Assembly (NCBI RefSeq): GCF_001652725.1
Contig: NZ_LWHJ01000011.1
Location: forward strand, 868,001-932,000
DNA length: 64,000 nucleotides
Reading direction: 5' to 3'
DNA from: Pedobacter psychrophilus
Lineage (GTDB): Bacteria; Bacteroidota; Bacteroidia; Sphingobacteriales; Sphingobacteriaceae
The notes under the pieces are model-generated. The model saw nothing but the letters and a program-made list of their open reading frames with translations, was not told the DNA's origin and ran no database searches. The translations under genes and the position numbers were made by a program. This document shows positions 14,131 through 22,900 of the stretch, piece after piece (within the stretch, counting starts at the first letter, position 1; each line of letters opens with the position of its first letter).

Positions 14131-16788
14131 TTGATTTTGAAATTTACCTATATATTTTTTACTTGTATCTTATTATTTCTAAACATTAGTGTTAAAGCTA
14201 ATGGTTTTTATCAAGTAGATACTTTAAAAAGTAAATCTAGGTTAACTGCCATTACGCCTCTCAAAACCGATACCCTGAAAACGGATACTTTAAAGAAAAA
14301 TTCTAACAAAGGCGAAATTACTGATATAATTAAAGCTGTAGCATCTGATTCTTCATTTTATGATGCGAAGAATAATGTAATGTATCTTTATGGAAATGCC
14401 AGGATTACTTATGGAGAAAAACAGGTTGATGCAGGATATATTAAAGTTGATTATAAAACCAACACCATTTTTGCAAGAGGGAAAACGGATTCTTTAGGGA
14501 GATTTTCTGGTCTGCCAATTTTTAAAGATCCGCAACAAGGCGCTTTAACTGCCGATTCTGTTTATTATAACTTTAAAACTTCTAAAGGTAGAATCTATCA
14601 AGTTTATTCTGAACAAGATGGAGGCTACATTACTGGTGGAAAAATTAAAAAACAAGCAAATGAGGAAGTCCATCTAAAAAATGTAATTTATTCTACCTGC
14701 GATTTACCTTCGCCACACCAGCATTTTGGTATTGTAATTACAAAAGGAATTGCTACTAAAAACCAAATTGTAACTGGACCAGCTTACATGGTAATTGAGG
14801 ATGTTCCTTTACCGTTTGTAATCCCTTTTGGGTTTTTTCCGAAGCCAAATAAAAGAGCATCAGGAATTATTTTGCCGCAAATTGGCGAGGATCAAACGTT
14901 AGGTTTTTTTCTTCGTGATTTTGGTTATTACATTGGTTTAAACGATTACTGGGATATGACTTTAAAAGGTGGGATTTATTCTAAAGGTTCTTATGAAACT
15001 AATGTAGCCAGTAGATATACCAAGCGTTATAAATATAGTGGTAATATATTTCTATCATATTCCTCCCGTAAATTTGGTGTAGAAGGAACTCCAGAATATG
15101 AAAATCCGACAAAAGATTTTAGGATACAATGGTCTCATTCTCAAAATGCGAGTGCGCACCCGGGCTCAAACTTTAGTGCATCTGTAAATGCAAGTACAAG
15201 CGGTGCTTTTAGAAATGTTCCCGGAAGCAGTTATCAGCAAATAGTTCAGAACCAAATTGGATCAAGTATTTCTTACAGTAAAACTTTTGCTAATACGCCT
15301 TTTAGCTTAAGTACAGCCTTAAATCACAGTCAAGATTTAACCTCTGGAAGGGTAAATTTAGGTTTACCAGCTTTAAACTTTAGTATGACAACTTTAAATC
15401 CTTTTGATAGTAAGGATAGGATTGGAGAACAAAAATGGTATCAAAGAATAGCAGTTGGTTACGGTTTACAGGCCAATAATCAGATAAATACAATAGATAC
15501 TTTATTATTTAAGAAAGAAACTTTAAGGCAAATACAATCAGGTATTCAACATAACATTCCAATTTCATTATCATCACAAGTATTAAAATATTTTCAATTT
15601 AGCCAAAGTTTAAACTATAATGAAAGATGGTATTTTCAAACCATCAGGAAAAATTATATTGCTAGGCCCACGCCCACAGGTACCAGAGATTCATTGGCAA
15701 TTGATACCATCTCAGGCTTTAGAAGAGCAGGTGATTATAATATAAGCGGAGGATTATCTACCAAGGTTTATGGGATTGTAAAATTTAAAAAAGGAAAAAT
15801 AACCGCCATAAGACATGTGTTAACACCCAACGTTGGTTTTTCCTACCGTCCAGATTTTGGAGAACCGAGCTATGGATATTTTGATAGTGTTCAGATTGAT
15901 CAAACCGGAAGGCGACAAGCTTATTCTGTTTTTGAGCAAGGTTTATACGGAGGACCTGGTAATGGAAAAAGTGCTGCTATTACATTTGGGGTAGATAATA
16001 ATATAGAATTAAAAGTAAAATCTAGTAAAGACACGACCAATAATGGGATTAAGAAAATCCCAATTTTACAAGGTTTATCTCTAAACGGATCTTATAATTT
16101 TGTTGCCGATAGTTTAAAGCTTTCTCAATTGAGCTTTAGTGGAAGAACTTTTTTTACAGAAAAATTAGGGGTTAGTTTTTCTGGAAATCTAGATCCTTAT
16201 CAAACCTTAAGGCAAAATATAAATGGACAGGAATCTGTAAGGACAATAGATAGATACCGTTGGTTGGATGGTAAATTCCCCAGGTTAACCAATTTTAATT
16301 TTTCTTTTGATTATAGCCTAAATTCTAGTACGCTGGGCAAAAATAATAAAACAAATAATCCACCAAACCCAAATAGTGATTTATTTAATAGAGTAAATGC
16401 CCAACAAGCAGAGCAATTGCAGCAAATCAGTAGAAATTCTAACGCTTTTGTAGATTTTAATGTGCCTTGGAATTTAAGTTTCTATTATAATTTTAACTAC
16501 TCTAATAATGGGCTAAATACGGCTTTGGTACAAACATTAAATGCCAATGGCGATTTTAATCTGACGCCAAAATGGAAAGTACAATTTAATACGGGTTACG
16601 ATTTTGCAGCAAAGGCAGTCAGCTTAACTTCATTTTCTATTTACAGGGATTTACATTGTTGGGATATGTCAATCAGGTGGATTCCTTTTGGACCTTACCA
16701 AAGTTACAGTGTAGATTTAAGGGTAAAAGCTTCCATATTACAAGATTTAAAATTGAGTAAAAGGAGAGAATATTACAATCAGTTTTAA
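14131..16788 (+). CDS. LPS-assembly protein LptD-like outer membrane protein
   Basis: An 885-residue protein starting at a TTG. A signal peptide covers about 1-24. Residues about 60-230 form the OstA/LptA-like beta-jellyroll (NNVMYLYGNARITYGEKQVDAG, TADSVYYNFKTSKGRIYQ). The rest is a beta-barrel with many alternating aromatic strands and the LptD-like FVIPFGFFPKPNKRASGIILP near 235-255. LptD inserts lipopolysaccharide into the outer membrane. The length of about 880-920 residues is normal for Bacteroidota. No LptE gene is visible. It is divergent from the amidase and 2 bp upstream of cinA on the same strand. Confidence 0.85.
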   Translation: MILKFTYIFFTCILLFLNISVKANGFYQVDTLKSKSRLTAITPLKTDTLKTDTLKKNSNKGEITDIIKAVASDSSFYDAKNNVMYLYGNARITYGEKQVDAGYIKVDYKTNTIFARGKTDSLGRFSGLPIFKDPQQGALTADSVYYNFKTSKGRIYQVYSEQDGGYITGGKIKKQANEEVHLKNVIYSTCDLPSPHQHFGIVITKGIATKNQIVTGPAYMVIEDVPLPFVIPFGFFPKPNKRASGIILPQIGEDQTLGFFLRDFGYYIGLNDYWDMTLKGGIYSKGSYETNVASRYTKRYKYSGNIFLSYSSRKFGVEGTPEYENPTKDFRIQWSHSQNASAHPGSNFSASVNASTSGAFRNVPGSSYQQIVQNQIGSSISYSKTFANTPFSLSTALNHSQDLTSGRVNLGLPALNFSMTTLNPFDSKDRIGEQKWYQRIAVGYGLQANNQINTIDTLLFKKETLRQIQSGIQHNIPISLSSQVLKYFQFSQSLNYNERWYFQTIRKNYIARPTPTGTRDSLAIDTISGFRRAGDYNISGGLSTKVYGIVKFKKGKITAIRHVLTPNVGFSYRPDFGEPSYGYFDSVQIDQTGRRQAYSVFEQGLYGGPGNGKSAAITFGVDNNIELKVKSSKDTTNNGIKKIPILQGLSLNGSYNFVADSLKLSQLSFSGRTFFTEKLGVSFSGNLDPYQTLRQNINGQESVRTIDRYRWLDGKFPRLTNFNFSFDYSLNSSTLGKNNKTNNPPNPNSDLFNRVNAQQAEQLQQISRNSNAFVDFNVPWNLSFYYNFNYSNNGLNTALVQTLNANGDFNLTPKWKVQFNTGYDFAAKAVSLTSFSIYRDLHCWDMSIRWIPFGPYQSYSVDLRVKASILQDLKLSKRREYYNQF

Positions 16789-16790
16789 TT

Positions 16791-18041
16791 ATGCAAGCAG
16801 AGATTATTACCATTGGTGATGAAATATTAATTGGCCAAATAGTGGACAGCAATTCGGCTTGGATGGCAACTGAATTGAATAAGATTGGCATCAACGTAAA
16901 ACAAATTACCTCTGTTTCTGATAATGAAAACCATATTCTAGAAGCTTTTAAGGAAGCAGAAAGTAGAGCTGATATCATTTTGATTACAGGTGGCTTAGGT
17001 CCGACAAAAGATGATATTACCAAAAAAACAATGGCTAAATATTTTGGCTCTAAAGAAATGGTAATTGATGAGCCAACTTTAGAAGTTGTAAAGAAGATTT
17101 TTGCCAAGTACAAAGCTCCATTACTTGATGTAAATATTGACCAAGCCAGAGTACCAGATAATTGTGAGGTTTTATTGAATGAGCAAGGAACAGCACCTTG
17201 TATGTTGTTTAGAAAGGGAGCTAAAATTTTTATTTCTATGCCCGGTGTGCCTTATGAAATGATGAATTTGATGAGCACTAAAGTAATTCCTTTGATAAAG
17301 AAGGAATATGAACTACCTGCTATTTATCATCAAACCATATTAACTGCTGGTGTTGGAGAATCTTTTTTAGCCGAAGAGATTAAAGATATTGAGGAAGCGT
17401 TACCACCATATATTAAATTGGCTTATTTACCGAAATTAGGTTCAGTAAGGTTGAGGTTAAGTAGCACAAGCCATGCGGATGAAAATATTAAAAAAGAAAT
17501 AAATGGTTTCATAAATCAGATTATAGATAAGATTCCAAAATATTGGGTTGCTAAAGAGGATATACCGATTGAAAAAGTAATCCTAAATTTAATGATGGAA
17601 AACAACCTCACACTTTCTGTTGCTGAAAGTTGTACAGGCGGTTCAATTTCTCAAGCTATTACCCAACATGCTGGCTGCTCAGCTGTATTTGCTGGTGGAG
17701 GAATTGTGTATTCTTACGAGTTAAAAACCAAATTATTGGGGGTGAATCCTAAAACTTTAGCAGATTTTGGTGCGGTAAGTGAAGAAACGATTAAAGAAAT
17801 GGTAAAAGGAGCGTTAAATAATTTTAGTACCGATTATGCCATTGCAGTAAGTGGGATTGCTGGCCCAGATGGAGGAACTGAAGATAAACCCGTTGGTACA
17901 GTTTGGATTGCGGTAGCAAACAAAGATAAAACAGTGACTAAGAAATTCAGTTTTGGTAATAAAAGAACTCAAAATATTGAAAGATCTGTAATGGCAGCTT
18001 TTAATTTATTGTTTAGACTTTTGAAGGAGAATGTCGTTTAG
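16791..18041 (+). CDS. cinA: CinA family nicotinamide-nucleotide amidohydrolase
   Basis: A 416-residue two-domain protein. Residues 1-170 are the molybdopterin-binding-like (COG1058) domain (IITIGDEILIGQIVDSNSAW, LITGGLGPTKDDIT). Residues about 255-416 are the CinA_C/PncC domain, with AESCTGGSISQAIT and the signature GIAGPDGGTEDKPVGTVWIA. PncC hydrolyses nicotinamide mononucleotide to nicotinate mononucleotide in NAD recycling, and the N-terminal domain in some relatives acts on ADP-ribose. It starts 2 bp after the lptD stop, so both genes are likely on one transcript. Dispersed-element copy C lies 66 bp after its stop. Confidence 0.93.
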   Translation: MQAEIITIGDEILIGQIVDSNSAWMATELNKIGINVKQITSVSDNENHILEAFKEAESRADIILITGGLGPTKDDITKKTMAKYFGSKEMVIDEPTLEVVKKIFAKYKAPLLDVNIDQARVPDNCEVLLNEQGTAPCMLFRKGAKIFISMPGVPYEMMNLMSTKVIPLIKKEYELPAIYHQTILTAGVGESFLAEEIKDIEEALPPYIKLAYLPKLGSVRLRLSSTSHADENIKKEINGFINQIIDKIPKYWVAKEDIPIEKVILNLMMENNLTLSVAESCTGGSISQAITQHAGCSAVFAGGGIVYSYELKTKLLGVNPKTLADFGAVSEETIKEMVKGALNNFSTDYAIAVSGIAGPDGGTEDKPVGTVWIAVANKDKTVTKKFSFGNKRTQNIERSVMAAFNLLFRLLKENVV

Positions 18042-18106
18042 GTTTTTAGGTTTAAACTAAATTAATTCTGAGAAAAAACGTTACTGGATCACTAAATTGA
18101 TAGTAA

Positions 18107-18187
18107 GCGTTAACGATAGGAGCGATATCCTTTTTTTCTTTTTCTGAAAAAAAGATTTAGTGGATAGCGTGTTAAAACGCCCAAATT
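18107..18187 (+). repeat. Dispersed structured element, copy C
   Basis: An 81-bp copy beginning GCGTTAACGATAGGAGCGAT and ending AAAACGCCCAAAT, aligning gap-free with copy B. The central T-rich/A-rich hairpin and the terminal GCGTT/AACGC pairing are retained. It lies 66 bp past the cinA stop, in the cinA direction, within the 331-bp gap before the E2 gene. The remaining gap sequence is AT-rich and holds a possible -7 box for E2. Confidence 0.75.
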
Positions 18188-18342
18188 TAATTTTATCCTA
18201 AGTATCTTTTTTACAAATTAATAAGATACTTAAATACCCAAATTCATAACTAACAGAACAAAATAAACCTAATAGAAGTTTATAAACTCAAAACCAATTC
18301 AAAATTTTAATTTCATAATCCTGCAAAAAAGGGATATATTAT

Positions 18343-18350
18343 TAATTTTG
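18343..18350 (+). promoter_or_regulatory. Candidate -7 box of the E2 gene (TAATTTTG)
   Basis: TAATTTTG matches TAnnTTTG, ending 22 nt before the ATG at 18373. No TTTG is found at the -33 distance, so this is a half match only. Confidence 0.4.
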
Positions 18351-18372
18351 TTAAAATCATAAAATTAAAAAC

Positions 18373-19761
18373 ATGGCTCAGTACGAACTATTATTACCAA
18401 AAATGGGAGAGAGTGTTGCAGAAGCAACGGTTATTAGGTGGGAGAAAAATCCTGGAGATAATATTGCCATTGATGATACGATTTTAGAAATAGCGACGGA
18501 TAAAGTGGATTCTGAAGTTCCATCGCCTGTTTCTGGGAAAATGGTTAAGCATCTTTTTAATGAAAATGATGTTGCCCAAGTTGGTGATGTGATTGCAATT
18601 ATAGAAATTGAAAGTGATACAGCAGTTGCGGAAGAAGTTAAAGACGCCGAACTGGAAAGTCTAGAAAAAGCCACAGAAATTCCTTTTGTACCAGAAGAAA
18701 AAGAAGAAACAATAGAAGATAAAGTTGAGGAGGTGAAAACTGAAGAAACTGATGAAGTTAAACAACCAAATAATTTTAGCTCTTCAGATCGTTTTTATTC
18801 GCCTTTAGTTAAAAGTATAGCTCAAGAAGAAGGAATTAGCGTCGAGCAATTGGATAATATTAAAGGTTCTGGAAGTGAAGGAAGAGTTACTAAGGATGAT
18901 TTGCTAGATTTTATCAGTTCTAAAAACAATAATAACTCACAAACTAAAGATCAAATAAACACTACTAGTTCTCAAGAACCTGTCGAATCTAAAAAACAAG
19001 AAACTCCAGCTACTGAACCTGCAAAAGTAGTGCAGCCAGTTGCCAAAAGCGGAGGAGACGAAATAATTGAGATGGATAGAATGCGTAAACTGATTGCTGA
19101 TCATATGGTAAGCAGTAAGCAAACTTCGCCACATGTTACTTCATTTATAGAAGTTGATGTGACCAATATGGTGAATTGGAGGAATAAAGTGAAAACAAGT
19201 TTTGAGAAAAGAGAAGGAGAAAAAATAACATTTACCCCAATTTTTGTAGAAGCTGTTGCTAAAGCGCTAAAGGATTTGCCAATGGTAAATGTTTCTGTAA
19301 AGGGAAGTCAGATTATTAAGAAAAAAGATATCAATATTGGTATGGCTACGGCTTTACCAAGTGGTAATTTAATTGTACCGGTTATAAAAAATGCTGATCA
19401 GTTAAACCTAGTTGGCTTAACAAAATCTGTAAACGATTTGGCTAGAAGATCAAGAGCAAATAAATTATTACCCGATGAAGTACAAGGTGGTACTTTCACA
19501 GTAACTAACCTTGGTACTTTTGATAATACAATGGGAACACCAATTATTAACCAACCCCAAGTTGCCATTTTAGCAGTTGGTGCTATTAAAAAGAAACCTG
19601 CTGTTTTAGAAACTGAATATGGCGATGTGATTGCTATTAGACATTTAATGTACCTTTCTATGAGCTATGATCACCGAGTTGTAGATGGTTCTTTAGGCGG
19701 AATGTTCATTAAAAAAGTTGCTGATAATTTAGAGCAATGGGATGTAAATAGAGAGATTTGA
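18373..19761 (+). CDS. 2-oxoacid dehydrogenase E2 (dihydrolipoyl acyltransferase)
   Basis: A 462-residue protein with the full E2 layout. The lipoyl domain is at 1-78, with the modified lysine in EIATDKVDSEV. An acidic linker follows, then the peripheral subunit-binding domain at about 142-182 (SPLVKSIAQEEGISVEQLDN, GRVTKDDLLDFI), a second linker, and the catalytic domain at about 230-462 ending with the active-site SYDHRVVDG. The E2 core moves acyl groups from lipoyl-lysine to CoA. Which complex it serves (pyruvate or branched-chain) cannot be told from the sequence alone, and no E1 or E3 gene is adjacent. It is convergent with the alpha-2-macroglobulin gene. Confidence 0.93.
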   Translation: MAQYELLLPKMGESVAEATVIRWEKNPGDNIAIDDTILEIATDKVDSEVPSPVSGKMVKHLFNENDVAQVGDVIAIIEIESDTAVAEEVKDAELESLEKATEIPFVPEEKEETIEDKVEEVKTEETDEVKQPNNFSSSDRFYSPLVKSIAQEEGISVEQLDNIKGSGSEGRVTKDDLLDFISSKNNNNSQTKDQINTTSSQEPVESKKQETPATEPAKVVQPVAKSGGDEIIEMDRMRKLIADHMVSSKQTSPHVTSFIEVDVTNMVNWRNKVKTSFEKREGEKITFTPIFVEAVAKALKDLPMVNVSVKGSQIIKKKDINIGMATALPSGNLIVPVIKNADQLNLVGLTKSVNDLARRSRANKLLPDEVQGGTFTVTNLGTFDNTMGTPIINQPQVAILAVGAIKKKPAVLETEYGDVIAIRHLMYLSMSYDHRVVDGSLGGMFIKKVADNLEQWDVNREI

Positions 19762-19867
19762 TTTAGGTTTTTGAGTATTGAGATTTTAGTATTGGGTATT
19801 GAGTCTTGAGACTATTATTTATATAATCCTTAATCATCGCTTCGCTAAAGACTAAGGATAGATTATT

Positions 19868-19902
19868 AAAACTTACGAAGTTTCAAAAACTTCGTAAGTT
19901 TT
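19868..19902. terminator. Bidirectional terminator between E2 and alpha-2-macroglobulin genes
   Basis: Perfect 16-bp arms at 19868-19883 and 19887-19902 (AAAACTTACGAAGTTT and its complement) enclose a 3-nt loop. It has A/T-rich flanks on both sides and lies between two convergent genes. A second, weaker AAAGCTC...GAGCTTT hairpin lies at about 19910-19932. Confidence 0.8.
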
Positions 19903-19951
19903 ACAAGTTTAAAGCTCTTTGCTTTGAGCTTTTTGCTTTATGCCTTTAGCT

Positions 19952-22900
19952 CTACTTCACAACCTCCACCCACTTTCCTGTATTCACTGCAGAAATATCA
20001 TTGTCATACATCGCTTCACAACTTACTGAAGGAAGATAAAACTTCCCTAAATAAGCAGCATTCAACAATACTTGATACGTTAAACTTTGTCTTGGATTGA
20101 TGTTAAAATAAGTCAAAACCCGATCATCTCTAATATCACGATAAGTATAATCAGAACTTGAATTTTCACCATCATTATCATTTAATCTGGTATTAATAAT
20201 TTCCCAACCTGATGGAAAAATTTGGGTTAACGCCATTTGTTCATAAACACCTCTTTTGCCAGGATTATTGATAGTTACTTCGGCTACAAAATCTGTTCCT
20301 TGTGAAATCGAAGTTGGGTCTATTAACCTTCCGTTTAAAGTTTTATAAATCACATCCATTGATAATGTTTCTGGATTATTATTTTGTGGAGGATTTTGAC
20401 CTTGAGGAGGTTGCCCTTCTCTTATCACTCTTACATACAATAAGTTATCCCCTTTATTTTGGATTTTGATATTTGCATTTCCGCTTTTAAAATCTACCGG
20501 AATTCGCTCTAAATAAGTATTTGTACTTACGGACTTTGTTACACCATTTATCGCGTAAGCAAAGTTTAATTTAGAGCCATCTTTATTAACTCCGCAATAT
20601 TTTGCGATTGCAATTAAGGAATAAGCGGTTGTTTGAGTGCTATACCAACTTTCCTGAGATAATTTAGCAGCGATAGATTTTACCAAACTTAAAGCTTGGG
20701 CTTTTCTGCCCATTTGTGTCAAGGTTTCTAAAATCATGGCTTCATCCCTTAAATTAGAACCAAAAGTATAACCCATTTGTTGATAAGGTTTGATTTCCAA
20801 ACTTAATCCTTTAATCATCTGAGATGCAACTCCTGTTTGCCCAATTAAATGATAAGCCGCAGCTAATCTCCATTTTGCGGCATCAGAAAGATATTGGAAT
20901 TCTCTTAATCTATTCATCGCACCAATCTCAGGCGATTTTGCCAGTGCTAAAAGATATAATCTGTAAGCTTGCGTTAAATCTCCACCATAAAAATTACTAC
21001 TATTTGGTGTGTAAGAATTGGCTTGTCTACTTTGGTAACGTTTCCAGTTATCTAAAATTCCAACTGGCATTTGATAACCTTTTTTCTGTGCTTCTAACAA
21101 GAAATGTCCTGCATAATTTGTTCCCCATTCATCGGCTTCTCTATAGCCTGGCCAATAGGAAAAACCACCATCTTCTGTTTGAAAAGTCCTCAATTTATTG
21201 ATTCCAGCTTTAATATTTCTTTCAACTTGTGCTTTTTGCGAACCTCCTAATTCTGTCAGTTGGTTTAAAACTAACTGTGGAAAAATAGCAGAAGTAGTTT
21301 GCTCAACACATCCATGTGGATATTGAATTAAATAATTTAAGCGCTTAGTCAAATTCATAGCCGGAATACTAGAAATTTCTAGCTGAGCTGTATTTGTTCC
21401 ATAAATCCCAATAGGTTGAAAAGAACCTGACCAGCTGCTTTTTGCATTAATTTCAGTAGCGTCTACTTTTGTGATAAATGGATTTGGATTTCTGATGTCC
21501 ATTTCCACATCATATTCTGCTTTTTCATTTCCGCTTTTGGCGATGATTTTAACCTTTGCGATACCGATTGCATCTTTTACATTGATATCGGCGAAAGCCA
21601 TTTTCTCGCCTATTTCTGAAAAAGTAATTACCTGTTTGCTATTTGAGGAAGAAAGTAAGCTGCTTGTTTGGATCTCTAAACTCACATTTTTGATGTTTTT
21701 ATCCATCGCAAAAACAGTAATTGGGAGTTTAAAAGTTTCTCCCGGACCTGCAACTCGTGGTAAAGTGGCCAAAATCATCAAAGGTTTTTTTACCTGAACG
21801 CTTTTTTCTGCATAGCCATAAGCTCCATTTTGCCCAGCAACAACCATCGCCCTAACAGCACCAATATATTGCGGTAATTTAAATTGATGAGTTGCTTTTT
21901 GTCCAGCTTTTAAAGTAAACGGACCCATATATTTTATGATTGGTTTAAAACGATTTGCCTTTGCAGGATCAACATTCCTATTGATATTTCCATCGCCACC
22001 GATGCTTAAAATACGAACTAAATCGCCGCCCCAAGCTCCAATTACATCATCAAATAAATCCCATGTTTTAACGCCTAAGGCTTCCCGAGCATAAAAACTA
22101 CTGTGCGGATCAGGGGTTTTAAAACGTGTCAAATCTAGCAAGCCCTCATCAACAATCGCAATGGTATAAGTCATGGCTTTTCCATTGGTTTCGCTTACGC
22201 TGATATTGTTATTTACTTCTGGTTTAATTACAGAAGCCATATTAATAAATGGTTTCAGAATGGTTTGCGGATCTTCTACTAAAATTGGAATAACACCGTA
22301 CATTCTAATTGGTAAGTCATTAATGGTTTGCGAATGAGGTTGTAGCATGGTTACATTCACAAAAATATTAGGTGCCATTTCCTTTTCTACCTCAAAAGAG
22401 AATTTGGTTTGCCCTTGAGTAGTTTTAACCCAAAAGGTTTTTAAAACTTTACTGCCTGTTTCTATGCTTATTAATCCTCTTCCGTTTGCGCTACTTGGTA
22501 TGGTCAAATTAACTTTCTCGCCGACTTTATAATTGTCTTTATCTGCAGTAAAAGAAAGCATCGCCGCATCTGTTGGGTTGTTTTGTTGTTCCCTTTGTTG
22601 CCATCCCGGCCAATCAATATAAACCGTTTTTCCGGTAGTATGTCCGCTGCTTAAATCTTTTATCCTCACTAAATAACGTCCCCATTCAGGTTCATTAATC
22701 CTTAATTTCCATTTTCCTTTTCCGTTTGTTAATTGTACGGTTTCCTTTTTTAGTAATTGATTGTAGCGATTTTGGGTAAAATTAGAAAGCGCACCTTCTT
22801 GCTCATCCCACCACCAACGCCATTCAATTTTATATAATTCTACTTGTACGGCTTGCTGTCCTCGCAACAAATTGCCTTTATTATCAACGTTTGCAATATC

